The translations under genes were made by a program, and so were the position numbers. A stretch of DNA of 64,000 bases from Acidobacteriota bacterium (GTDB lineage: Bacteria > Actinomycetota > Acidimicrobiia > Acidimicrobiales > Microtrichaceae). The notes beneath the pieces are model-generated. The model saw nothing but the letters and a program-made list of their open reading frames with translations. It did no database searches and was not told where the DNA came from. This document shows, one piece after another, positions 17,674 to 25,376 of the stretch. Numbering within the stretch: position 1 is the stretch's first letter; each line of letters begins with the position of its first letter. The stretch covers positions 62,001-126,000 of the forward strand of contig QEUP01000010.1 of NCBI GenBank assembly GCA_003577145.1, written 5' to 3'.

Positions 17674-18714
17674 TCAGCGCAGGACCATTCGCCCCCTGCC
17701 ACCTCCCGTGACACGGCCTATCGCGGCGGCAGTATGGCCGCTGCGGCGGAGATCGGCGAGCACCCGGTCGACCCGCTCGGCGGTGACACCGAAGAGCAGG
17801 CCTCCCGAGGTCTGCGCATCGGCCAGCAACGTCACCGTCGTGGCATCCGTCTCACCGGGAACGAGGGCACCCTCGACATCTCGCAGGTTCCTTCGCGTGC
17901 CGGCCGGGACGCAGCCGGCCTCGGCAAGCTCCCTGACACCACCCAGCACCGGGACATCCGCCACGTGGATCTCGACGTCGGCGCGCGACTCGTCCGCCAT
18001 CCTGCGGAGATGACCCAGGAGGCCGAATCCGGTGACATCGGTGGCGCCGGTTGCACCCGCCGCCGAGGCCGTTTCCGCGGCGGCGGCGTTGCTGCGGGTC
18101 ATGACCGCGATCGCCGCGTCGCTCACTGCGGAGCGAGCAAGGCCCTGCTTGATCGCCGTGGTCGCGATACCCACGCCGAGAGGCTTGGAGAGCACCAGTA
18201 CATCACCGTCTCTCAGCCCGGCGTTGGTGAGCATCCGCCGGGGATCCACCTCGCCCACGACCGCCAGCCCGTACTTGGGTTCCGGATCGTCGATCGTGTG
18301 CCCACCGGCGATGACGAAACCGCAATCCCCGCCCACATCAGAGCCGCCGGCGAGCACGTCGGAGAGCAACTCGGTGGGCAACTCCTCGACGTTCCAGCCC
18401 ACGAGGTTCAGCGCCAGCAGAGGACGCCCGCCCATGGCATACACATCGGATACCGCGTTGGTGGCTGCTATGCGTCCCCAGGTGCGCGCGTCATCGACCA
18501 CCGGCGTGATGATGTCGGCGGTCACGACGATCGCCCGGTCATCGGCCAGACGCCACACCGCGGCGTCGTCGCCGGTGACGGGACCGACCAGGAGGTCAGG
18601 ATGGGAAGGGGGTGACAGTCGGCGCAGGACCTGCGCCAGCTCGCCGGCAGCGAGTTTGCACGCTCAACCGGCGCCGTGGCTGTACTCCGTGAGTCTGCGG
18701 CTTGCCTCTTCCAC
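17674..18714 (-). CDS. selD: Selenide, water dikinase (SelD) with in-frame UGA = selenocysteine 17
   Basis: SelD makes selenophosphate from selenide and ATP for selenocysteine or selenouridine synthesis. From GTG 18558 downward the frame encodes a SelD that lacks its catalytic N-terminus. In the same frame, upstream across one TGA (18666-18664), the translation is VEEASRRLTEYSHGAG-(TGA)-ACKLAAGEL. This matches the SelD active site SHGAGCGCK, so the UGA sits exactly where other SelDs have Cys or Sec, followed by Cys19 and Lys20. With GTG 18714 (AGGGGGTGAGG ribosome site) the UGA is codon 17 and the protein has 346 residues, the usual family length. GDDAAVW and the glycine-rich GGSDVGGDCGFVIAGGHT are conserved. 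A SECIS-like hairpin follows the UGA. The gene starts 42 bp after the acetyl-CoA hydrolase gene and is probably co-transcribed with it. selA, selB and tRNA-Sec must lie outside the window. Confidence 0.93.
18621..18637 (-). promoter_or_regulatory. Bacterial SECIS-like hairpin in selD mRNA
   Basis: On the minus strand, 27-43 nt after the UGA, GGCGC and GCGCC form a perfect 5-bp stem enclosing AGGUCCU. The E. coli fdhF SECIS presents AGGUCU on a similar GC stem, and the guanines and U in that loop are contacted by SelB. The distance from the UGA falls within the range commonly used for bacterial SECIS models. A second small stem, CUCGC/GCGAG, lies between the UGA and this hairpin. Confidence 0.7.
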
Positions 18715-18756
18715 TACCTCACCCCCTCTCGTTCGAATCGAGGTCCGATCGGACCG

Positions 18757-20058
18757 CTACCAGATCGAGTTGGCGGCCGCGTCCATCAGGTCGTCACGGA
18801 AATCAGGATGGGAGATGGCCGCCAGCGCGAAGGCTCTCTCGCGGACCGTCCTGCCCTGCAGCTCGGCCGCCCCGAACTCCGTTATCACCACATCCATCTG
18901 GTGCCGGGGGGTGGTGACGATGGCACCGGCGTCGAGCCGTGCCACGATGCGCGAGCGCCGCTCGCCGGCGATGGTCGCGGTGGCCGGCAGACAGATCAGT
19001 GCGCGATCGCTCAGCTCGATTCCCGGGCCGGCGAGGAAGTCCTCGTGGCCGCCTATCCCGCTGTACTGGCGACCATCGATCGTGTCGGCGATGAGCTGCC
19101 CGTTCAGGTCTATGCTCAACGCCCCGTTGATGGTGACGATCCTGCGGTTCTGGGCGATGACCGAAGGTGAGTTGACCTGCTCGACCGGTAGGAACCGAAC
19201 CTCACCGTTCCCGTCGAGCCAGTCGTAGAGCTGCCTGGTGCCGGCCGCGAAGGTGCTCACCGAATAGCCGTCGTGGATGCCTTTGTTGTTGGTGACCTTG
19301 CCGGCCTGGTGGAGATGCATGAGCCCGGTCGTGAACATCTCGGAGTGGATCCCGTAGTCGCCACCCGGGCCGTCGGACAAGAGCTTGGCCACCGTGCTCG
19401 GGACAGCTCCGATACCGGTCTGCAGCGTGCAGCCGTCCTGGATGAACCGCGCCACGCTTTGGGCGATGGCCCGGTCGGCGTCGCTCGGCTCCGGGTCCTC
19501 CAGGACGAACGGCTCCCGTCCGCTCTCCGTCACGACATCGACCTCGTCGATGTGGAGGCCGTGACGATGTTCGGGGGGAATCCCTAGCGTCCGTGGATAG
19601 TTGGCATTGATCTCGACGATCATCAGCCGACCGGGATCAGCGCAGGCCCGCTTGAACTCGTCGACGGTGGCACCGGCATGCAGGGACAGGCTCATGTAGC
19701 CCTGGTCGTCGGGAGGCGTCACGACGGTGGCCATGACCCTGGGGCTGAGGGCCTCCAGCAGGGGCTTGAAACGCCGGAAGTCGGCGGGGACGAACTCGAT
19801 GAACGCGCCCGAGTCCCGCAGGAACCGCTCAGCCGGCCCGAAGAACCCGCTCACGTACCTGACGCCGGGCCTGGTGAACAACTCGTAGAGGTCGACCAGC
19901 AGCCCGCCGAACACCTCGAGCTCCTCCCAGTCGTCGCGCGCGCCGAGCGCGTGCAGCAGGTCACCCGGGAGCGCAGGGCCGAGGCCCAAGCCGAGCGTGT
20001 CGCGGGGCTTGAGCAGGTCCACGACCTCCTCGACGGGGGTGATCTTGGCGGTCGCCAT
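18757..20058 (-). CDS. Acetyl-CoA hydrolase/4-hydroxybutyrate CoA-transferase family protein
   Basis: A 433-residue family I-type CoA-transferase that moves CoA between acetyl-CoA and a short carboxylate or hydrolyses the thioester. LQTGIGAVPSTVAKLL and GIHSEMFTTGLMHL are family segments, the latter Glu being the probable covalent carrier. IGGHEDFLAGPGIELSDRALICLPATA is the C-terminal CoA-binding region. ATG 20058 is preceded by GGAGATTCGATGG. It is likely the first gene of a two-gene unit with selD. No metabolic link to selenium is evident. Confidence 0.88.
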   Translation of the reverse strand: MATAKITPVEEVVDLLKPRDTLGLGLGPALPGDLLHALGARDDWEELEVFGGLLVDLYELFTRPGVRYVSGFFGPAERFLRDSGAFIEFVPADFRRFKPLLEALSPRVMATVVTPPDDQGYMSLSLHAGATVDEFKRACADPGRLMIVEINANYPRTLGIPPEHRHGLHIDEVDVVTESGREPFVLEDPEPSDADRAIAQSVARFIQDGCTLQTGIGAVPSTVAKLLSDGPGGDYGIHSEMFTTGLMHLHQAGKVTNNKGIHDGYSVSTFAAGTRQLYDWLDGNGEVRFLPVEQVNSPSVIAQNRRIVTINGALSIDLNGQLIADTIDGRQYSGIGGHEDFLAGPGIELSDRALICLPATATIAGERRSRIVARLDAGAIVTTPRHQMDVVITEFGAAELQGRTVRERAFALAAISHPDFRDDLMDAAANSIW

Positions 20059-20348
20059 CGAATCTCCGTTCCACTGCCGATGCCGGGTTCTCGACGGAGG
20101 CTACCGGGTATCCCCAGCCAGCTCCTCGGGCCCGCGCAGACGCCGGACCGTTCTCAGCGTCGGTGGCGGGGGCTGTTCGCGCCGGTAGTCGAGGAGGGGC
20201 CGCAGTCGTGCCACTGCTCGCCTTCCCCTGAACCTGGTCTGCTCGTCGATGCGCCAGGGATGGGGATGACCGAGGCGGAGCTGCTCCGGCAGGGTCGACT
20301 CCTGGCATCGTCTCGGGGGGGAGCCGGACCGATGCGCTCGCCCCGGCA

Positions 20349-20792
20349 TCAGCCCTCCCCGGTTTCGTGACGGTCGGGCCGGATTATCGCCACCGGGCAC
20401 GGCGCGTGATGGGCCAACTGGGTGCTCACCGACCCCAGCAGTGCCGAGCGTACGCCACCGTGACCCCGGCTCCCCACGACCAGCAGCTCGGCGTCTCTGG
20501 CTTCGTCGGCGAGTACCCACGCAGCCTGCCCTTCGCGCACGACCAGATCCCAGTCGGCACCCGAACCGGCCATCACCTCCTCGGCGTAGGCGCACAGGCG
20601 CTCCTCGGCGAGAGCTTGGAGGTGGTCGTGGTCGGCGCCGGCTGCCTCGAAGCCTGGAAAGGCGTAGATGGGCGGCTGCCACACGCCCACGATCCGGAGG
20701 TGGGCATTACGCCGACGGGACTCGTCGGCAGCCCATTTGAGTGCCTCAGTGGACCCTCCGGATCCGTCGACGCCGACCACGACCGTGCCCAT
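20349..20792 (-). CDS. Universal stress protein (UspA family)
   Basis: A 147-residue single-domain Usp. VVVGVDGSGGSTEALKWAADE and the C-terminal ATP-binding motif VVGSRGHGGVRSALLGSVSTQLAHHAPCPVAII (G-2x-G-9x-G-S/T) indicate the nucleotide-binding class. ATG 20792 is chosen because AAAGGAGGG precedes it directly; a longer reading to 20816 lacks such a site. A DosR-like box lies about 70-85 bp upstream, which would suit hypoxia or dormancy control. It acts in the cytoplasm and its target is unknown. Confidence 0.92.
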   Translation of the reverse strand: MGTVVVGVDGSGGSTEALKWAADESRRRNAHLRIVGVWQPPIYAFPGFEAAGADHDHLQALAEERLCAYAEEVMAGSGADWDLVVREGQAAWVLADEARDAELLVVGSRGHGGVRSALLGSVSTQLAHHAPCPVAIIRPDRHETGEG

Positions 20793-20861
20793 GACCCTCC
20801 TTTTCGAGGGGCCCAATCGAAAGCCTCGCCCGTACTGTGTCGTGTCGGAGCCGATGCCAGT

Positions 20862-20877
20862 AGGGCCGAACGTCCCT
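20862..20877 (-). promoter_or_regulatory. DosR/DevR-like box upstream of the Usp gene
   Basis: The minus strand reads AGGGACGTTCGGCCCT, resembling the GGGAC-NTT-NG-NCCC form of mycobacterial DosR (DevR) sites, with CCAG/CTGG symmetry just outside. It sits 70-85 bp upstream of the Usp start. Universal stress proteins are well-known members of the mycobacterial DosR regulon. The match was made by eye. Confidence 0.4.
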
Positions 20878-20989
20878 GGGATGAGGCGTCATGGCATCGC
20901 TGCGCACCCTGATCCCTCACCCCGAGGGCGGCGAGCGCGTGTAGGGTCTGACGCCGGCACACCCCGACGGGGTGCGCAGATGGAGGACC

Positions 20990-21985
20990 ATGGTCGCCTT
21001 TCCCGAACCTGAGCTGTTGACTCTCGACCGTGGCGGCAGGCGCATCGACATGGAGGTCTTCGAGCAGGGCGAGGGCCTACCGGTCGTGTTCTGCCACGGC
21101 TTCCCTGAGCTCGCCTTCTCCTGGCGTCACCAGCTGAGCGCGGTGGCCGACGCGGGCTACCGGGCGATAGCCCCAAACCAGCGGGGCTACGGCCGCACGA
21201 GTGCGCCCGAGGAGATCTCCGCTTACGCCCTGGGCGAGCTCGCCGGTGACATGGCTGCACTGCTCGACACGCTCGACATCGAGCGGGCCGTGTTCGTCGG
21301 GCACGACTGGGGCGGCTACGTCGCCTGGGCCATGCCGATCATGCATCCGGATCGCACGCTGGGTGTTGTCGGCGTTTGCACGCCTTACCAGCCCTTCCCA
21401 ACGACGCAGCTGCTCCGGACCCTGGTGGGTGGCGACGACCAAAAGCTCTACATCCTGTGGTTCCAAGAGCCCGGAGTGGCCGAGGGGGTCATGGATCAGC
21501 AGGTGAGCCTGCTGTTCGACCGTGTGATGCGGGGCGGCCTGTCCCCGGATCAGATGGTTCGAGAGATGGCCGCCTCGGGTGAAGTCGACATGAACCCGTT
21601 CGGTCGGCTGGCGAGCCTGGCGCCAGCCGGTGAGCTGATCGCCGACCCAGACGAGCTTGCGGTGTACGTCGACACCTTCGAAACGACCGGCTTCCGCGGT
21701 GGCATCAACTGGTACCGCAACATCGATCGCAACGTGCAACAGCACCCAGAGGTGGGTACGGCGCCTCTGAGCCTGCCTTGTCTGATGATCACCGCCGAGT
21801 GGGATCCCGCGCTGCGCCCAGCCATGGCCGAGGGCATGGACGAGCGGTGCAGCGACCTCGAGACGCACATGATCGCCAAGGCGGGGCACTGGGTTCAACA
21901 GGAGTACCCCGAGGAGTTGAACGAGGTGCTGCTCGACTGGCTGACACGACGGTTCCCGGCTGAGGGCTCAGCCGGGAAGACCTGA
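20990..21985 (+). CDS. Alpha/beta hydrolase, epoxide-hydrolase-like
   Basis: A 331-residue hydrolase. FCHGFPELAFSWRHQ gives the HGxP oxyanion motif, VGHDWGGYVAW has Asp as nucleophile (typical of epoxide hydrolases and haloalkane dehalogenases), TAEWDPALRP offers the acid and AKAGHWVQQEYP the catalytic His. It probably opens epoxides to diols in the cytoplasm. The substrate is unknown. ATG 20990 follows GGAGGA (20982-20987). The preceding 15 bases CACCCC-GAC-GGGGTG (20960-20974) form a small hairpin that could affect translation. Confidence 0.88.
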   Translation: MVAFPEPELLTLDRGGRRIDMEVFEQGEGLPVVFCHGFPELAFSWRHQLSAVADAGYRAIAPNQRGYGRTSAPEEISAYALGELAGDMAALLDTLDIERAVFVGHDWGGYVAWAMPIMHPDRTLGVVGVCTPYQPFPTTQLLRTLVGGDDQKLYILWFQEPGVAEGVMDQQVSLLFDRVMRGGLSPDQMVREMAASGEVDMNPFGRLASLAPAGELIADPDELAVYVDTFETTGFRGGINWYRNIDRNVQQHPEVGTAPLSLPCLMITAEWDPALRPAMAEGMDERCSDLETHMIAKAGHWVQQEYPEELNEVLLDWLTRRFPAEGSAGKT

Positions 21986-22012
21986 GCCGGCTGGGCGGGC
22001 CGCCGGGGACAC

Positions 22013-22777
22013 TCACTGTGCGGCCGTCGTTGTCGTGGCCCCGGCGTCGGACAGCTCGTCGAGGTACTGCTGCAGGCCTTCCTGGCCGATCTCGCCGCTG
22101 ACACGGGCGACGACCTTGTTGTCACCGTCGAGGAACACCCAGTAGGGGAAGCCCGGCAGCCCGTAGGCCTGGGCAGCCGCGCTGTTCTCGTCGTCGACCA
22201 TCACCCGGGCGGTGAGCCCTTCGGTTGCCATCCACTCCGAGGGTGGGTAGTTGGGCTGGCCCTCGTCGGTACCGGTGGCCACGGCATAGAACGCGACGTC
22301 GGCGGGCCAGTTGCCCTTCTCGATCAACTCGACCATCTCGGGTACCTCCTTTTGGCAGTGTGGGCACCAGTGGGCGAGGAATGCCACCGCTTTGAGCTGC
22401 CCGTCGGGCACGATCTCGACCACCGAACCGTCGAAGCTCTCGCCGACGAGCGAGGGGGCCTGCATGCCGACCGCAGGGTCGTTGCCGGGATCAGCGAGCT
22501 CCGGCAGCGGGCTGCCGTCGATCTGGACTGCGGCGGTCTCCTGCGTCGCCGCAGCCGGGTCGATCGGCTCCTGTTGGTTCGAAGGGCCGGAGCCTTCCTG
22601 GAGCTCGACGTCGGCGACGTCGTCGTCGCCGGAGCCCTGGGTCAGCAGGATCGCGACCACGGCCGCGACGATGATCACGACGGCGATGACGATCCCGATG
22701 ATGATGCCGGTGTTGGACTTCCCCCCGGCCGGCGCGGGGTCGGACGGGCGGGGCGGTACGGACGGTGGTCGGGTCAC
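22013..22777 (-). CDS. Membrane-anchored thioredoxin-like protein (TlpA/ResA-like)
   Basis: A 254-residue protein with a Pro-rich cytoplasmic tail, one transmembrane segment at about residues 22-45, an acidic linker and an extracytoplasmic thioredoxin fold. The redox motif is WCPHC (137-141), and a cis-Pro loop appears as GLPGFPYWVF. GTG 22777 overlaps the DsbB stop by 4 bp (GTGA), so the two are probably translated together. It could be oxidised by the DsbB homologue, or act as a reductant in cytochrome c maturation, given the cytochrome c gene nearby. The C-terminus ends in a Thr/Ala tail. Confidence 0.85.
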   Translation of the reverse strand: MTRPPSVPPRPSDPAPAGGKSNTGIIIGIVIAVVIIVAAVVAILLTQGSGDDDVADVELQEGSGPSNQQEPIDPAAATQETAAVQIDGSPLPELADPGNDPAVGMQAPSLVGESFDGSVVEIVPDGQLKAVAFLAHWCPHCQKEVPEMVELIEKGNWPADVAFYAVATGTDEGQPNYPPSEWMATEGLTARVMVDDENSAAAQAYGLPGFPYWVFLDGDNKVVARVSGEIGQEGLQQYLDELSDAGATTTTAAQ

Positions 22778-23349
22778 GGAACCATTGCCTCCTCGGGGTG
22801 TTCGGCTTCTCGACGTGGGGCCTCGGTCTGGCAACGCGCGAGGACCAGCAGCGCTGCGATGACAGCGAAGCAGGTGAGCGCCATCATCGGGATGGACACG
22901 TAGTTGAGCTTCCAAACGTATACCGCAGTGCAGGGGGCAACGGGATCGCACGACGACGACACCGTGTCGGGGAACCGCTGCTCGAGGTAGTGGTAGATCG
23001 AGATCGAGCCGCCGATGATGACGACCGGTATCGCATACACCTTGATGGACGTGTCCCGCCGGTAGGCGGCGACGGCGAGGATCAGCGCCCAGGGGTACAT
23101 GGCGATGCGCTGGTACCAGCACAGCTCACAGGGTGTGAAGTTGGCCACCTCGGAGTAGTAGAGGCTTCCCAGCGTGGCTCCCAGCGCGACCAGCCAGGCG
23201 AGCGGCAGCGCGATGGGAGCGAGCGCATCCCGGAGTTGTAGGACCCAATCCGGTGACCGGCCCCGGAGCTTGTGCGCGCAGGCGAGCACCACCACCGCGA
23301 TCACGAGCAGGTCGCCGATGGCGATGAGCAATGCGAAGAACAGCGACAC
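22774..23349 (-). CDS. DsbB-family disulfide bond formation protein
   Basis: A 191-residue membrane protein with four to five hydrophobic segments. CELCWYQR after the second segment is the quinone-linked CxxC of DsbB, and a second Cys pair occurs in SSSCDPVAPCTAVY, as in DsbB/BdbC. It would pass electrons from an extracytoplasmic thiol oxidase to quinone. Its stop overlaps the start of the thioredoxin-like gene. GTG 23349 is used; a GGAGGT motif sits further upstream (about 17 nt) and may serve an unrecognised start. Confidence 0.88.
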   Translation of the reverse strand: MSLFFALLIAIGDLLVIAVVVLACAHKLRGRSPDWVLQLRDALAPIALPLAWLVALGATLGSLYYSEVANFTPCELCWYQRIAMYPWALILAVAAYRRDTSIKVYAIPVVIIGGSISIYHYLEQRFPDTVSSSCDPVAPCTAVYVWKLNYVSIPMMALTCFAVIAALLVLARCQTEAPRREAEHPEEAMVP

Positions 23350-23412
23350 GGTGTCGGTATCGATGGCGACCTCCGGTCAACCAACTGTCGTCACCCCGAC
23401 ACGGTAGACGGC

Positions 23413-23426
23413 CCCGGCTCGCCGGG
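23413..23426 (-). terminator. Small GC hairpin after the cytochrome c gene
   Basis: CCCGG (23413-23417) and CCGGG (23422-23426) form a short stem with a 4-nt loop, 5-18 bases after the cytochrome stop on the minus strand. There is no T-tract. Weak evidence for a terminator. Confidence 0.25.
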
Positions 23427-23430
23427 TCGG

Positions 23431-23760
23431 TCACAGGCTGCGTTCGTATTCGACGACGGCGGAGATCTCCTCGTCGGTGAGCGTTCCCTCCCAGGCCTGC
23501 ATGGCCGTGCCCTCAACGCCTTCCCTGACGACCCGCTCCTGGTCGGCGACCTCTGGGTAGCGCTCGACGACCCGCCCCTCCGAGAGCTTGGGACCGGCGC
23601 CTCCCCCGCCGTCGGCGCCGTGACAGGTCGCGCAGTTGGCCTGGTAGACCTCCTCGCCCGCCGAGTTGCCTCCATCGCCGCATGCCGTAGCACCGATGGC
23701 CACACAGGCCGCGGCTGCGACCAATGCGACTAGCCGGTGCCCACTGGTGAGCATCCTCAT
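23431..23760 (-). CDS. Small class I cytochrome c, predicted lipoprotein
   Basis: A 109-residue secreted protein. The signal peptide ends at a lipobox-like GATAC (Cys27), heme attachment is CATCH (43-47), and Met87 in GTAMQAWEG is the probable axial ligand. EEISAVVEYERSL is the C-terminal helix. ATG 23760 follows GGAGGTCTCG. It is an electron carrier on the outer membrane face, upstream of dsbB on the same strand. Longer upstream readings lack a signal peptide at the N-terminus. Confidence 0.9.
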   Translation of the reverse strand: MRMLTSGHRLVALVAAAACVAIGATACGDGGNSAGEEVYQANCATCHGADGGGGAGPKLSEGRVVERYPEVADQERVVREGVEGTAMQAWEGTLTDEEISAVVEYERSL

Positions 23761-23922
23761 CGAGACCTCCGTGCCCTCTGCGGGAATGGTCGACCACCCC
23801 GTGCGTTGTAACCTGGCGGATCCTCCAACGCACGACGATAGGTTCTCCACCGTCACGGCTGCTGCATCCGCATCCGCTGACGCATCCGGGCTCGAAGCTG
23901 GTTTCCGCGAGGTGATCGATAC

Positions 23923-24408
23923 ATGTCCGTCTACGACATCGACATACACGCACTCGAAGGCGGGCCGGGCAACCTCGCCGCCAAGGCCGGCTCGGTCAGC
24001 CTGATGGTCAACGTCGCCTCGAAATGCGGCCTGACTCCTCAGTACGCGGGACTACAGGGCCTACACGAGCGCTACTCGGATCGGGGCTTCAGTGTGCTCG
24101 GCTTCCCCTGCAACCAGTTCCTCGAGCAGGAGCCGGGCACGCCCGAGGAGATCCGGGAGTTCTGCTCCACCAACTACGGGGTGACCTTTCCCCTGTTCGA
24201 GAAGATCGAGGTCAACGGAGACGGCCGTCATCCCCTCTACGAAATGCTGACCAGGACCGCTGACGCCGAGGGGCATGCCGGCGACATACGCTGGAACTTC
24301 GAGAAGTTCCTCGTCGGCAGGGATGGCGAGGTGATCGCCCGCTTCTCCCCCCAGACCGAGCCGGATGCGCCCGAGATCGTCGAGGCCATCGAGGCCGCTC
24401 TGGGATGA
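23923..24408 (+). CDS. Glutathione/thioredoxin peroxidase, Cys type
   Basis: A 161-residue GPx-family peroxidase that reduces hydroperoxides in the cytoplasm, probably with thioredoxin as reductant. VASKCGLTPQYAGL has Cys35 where vertebrate enzymes have selenocysteine. LGFPCNQF gives the Gln, and IRWNFEKFLV the Trp/Asn of the tetrad. The UGA-containing selD in the same window does not extend to this gene: it has a TGC codon here. GAGGTGAT precedes ATG 23923. Confidence 0.93.
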   Translation: MSVYDIDIHALEGGPGNLAAKAGSVSLMVNVASKCGLTPQYAGLQGLHERYSDRGFSVLGFPCNQFLEQEPGTPEEIREFCSTNYGVTFPLFEKIEVNGDGRHPLYEMLTRTADAEGHAGDIRWNFEKFLVGRDGEVIARFSPQTEPDAPEIVEAIEAALG

Positions 24409-24493
24409 GGCGCCGCGGGCCTTCGGACCGCGCCGCGACCGTCGCCAGCGACGCTTCGCCCCGCTCGCCCGATCGTGCAGGCGGCCGGCCACC

Positions 24494-25243
24494 TCAGACG
24501 GCCTGATCCACCTCCAGGCTGGCGATTGCAGCATCGACCGTGGCCTCCGTGGTGGCGTCGGGGACGTTCGCGTCGAAGTAGACGGCGTGGTCACCGAGTT
24601 GGATGGCGCCCACCCAGTAAGAGGAGCCGGCGTCGCCGCAGTTGCGGTAGACCTCGTGATGGCCTTCGAAGTTCTCAGCACTCATCGGCACCCGCCCCTC
24701 GTAGGTGCAAGCGGCGGGGGGTGTCAGATCGTCCAGGAACGCCGTGGTGTCGAGAGCGGGGTTCTCTACGACGGCCAGCCACATGCCCGGCGTGGTGAAG
24801 CCCTCGAAGTAGGCCTCGGTGTCGGATGACACGGTCACCTCCCTACCGCTGACCGAGCCGTCGGTCATGTCGCCGGCCACGGCGTCGGACCACTCCGAGG
24901 GCACCTCCAGCGAGATGGTACCGAGGTCGGACTCGTCGACGACCAGCGTCGTGCCGGCTGCTCCGGAGTCGGGCTGAGGCTCTGCACCTGGGTCCCCAGC
25001 GGTGCCGGCGAGACCGGCGAGAACGGTGGCGCCGGGGGCCGCGGCTCCAGGTGTGTCGGCTCCGGGATCCAGGGGCTGAACCTCGGCCGTCGGGCCGAAC
25101 ACGAGCAAGGCGATGACGGCGACCACCAGTGCCGCTACCACTGCCACCCCGGCGACATGGATCGGTCTCGGGCGATTGCCTGCATGCATGAACATGCCAC
25201 GGGGAGGATTCTGGATGCCCGCATCGGTGAATGAGGTCGTCAC
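24494..25243 (-). CDS. Membrane-anchored hypothetical protein
   Basis: A 249-residue protein with a short cytoplasmic N-terminus, one transmembrane segment (VAGVAVVAALVVAVIALLVFG, about residues 32-52), an Ala/Gly/Pro linker to about residue 95, and an external domain of about 150 residues. The domain starts with EVPSEWSDAVAG, resembling serine/threonine-kinase-associated or lipoprotein-like stress domains seen in actinobacteria. Cys in PAACTYEG and YRNCGDAG may form a disulfide. GTG 25243 has GAAGGGA upstream. I cannot name a function. Confidence 0.75.
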   Translation of the reverse strand: MTTSFTDAGIQNPPRGMFMHAGNRPRPIHVAGVAVVAALVVAVIALLVFGPTAEVQPLDPGADTPGAAAPGATVLAGLAGTAGDPGAEPQPDSGAAGTTLVVDESDLGTISLEVPSEWSDAVAGDMTDGSVSGREVTVSSDTEAYFEGFTTPGMWLAVVENPALDTTAFLDDLTPPAACTYEGRVPMSAENFEGHHEVYRNCGDAGSSYWVGAIQLGDHAVYFDANVPDATTEATVDAAIASLEVDQAV

Positions 25244-25376
25244 GACGTTCCCTTCGCTCGGGAGCCCGCCTGCTTCGGCAGACCGGTTTCATGGCCGGGT
25301 ACTACCGATGCATCGCAAGCCCGAGAAGTTCCCTACTCCTGCCGCGAGGAGGGGGTCGACGAGAACGACCTCTGAT

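Noticed and set aside
18664-18666. TGA as the true end of a short upstream peptide, with SelD starting at GTG 18558
   Set aside because: That start removes the catalytic HGAG-C/U-x-C-K motif, which is present in frame directly around the TGA, and lacks a ribosome site. The GTG at 18714 has one.
20059-20348. Short gene in the ~290 bp between the acetyl-CoA hydrolase and Usp genes
   Set aside because: The open frames there are continuations of shadow frames, rich in Arg/Pro, without starts or family patterns. I see nothing in this stretch.
23349-23370. Non-standard AUC start for dsbB placed just after GGAGGT
   Set aside because: An AUC start would be very rare. GTG 23349 is in frame, and the family fold begins there.
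23923-24408. Glutathione peroxidase as another selenoprotein
   Set aside because: The active-site codon is TGC (Cys35) and the frame has no in-frame TGA.
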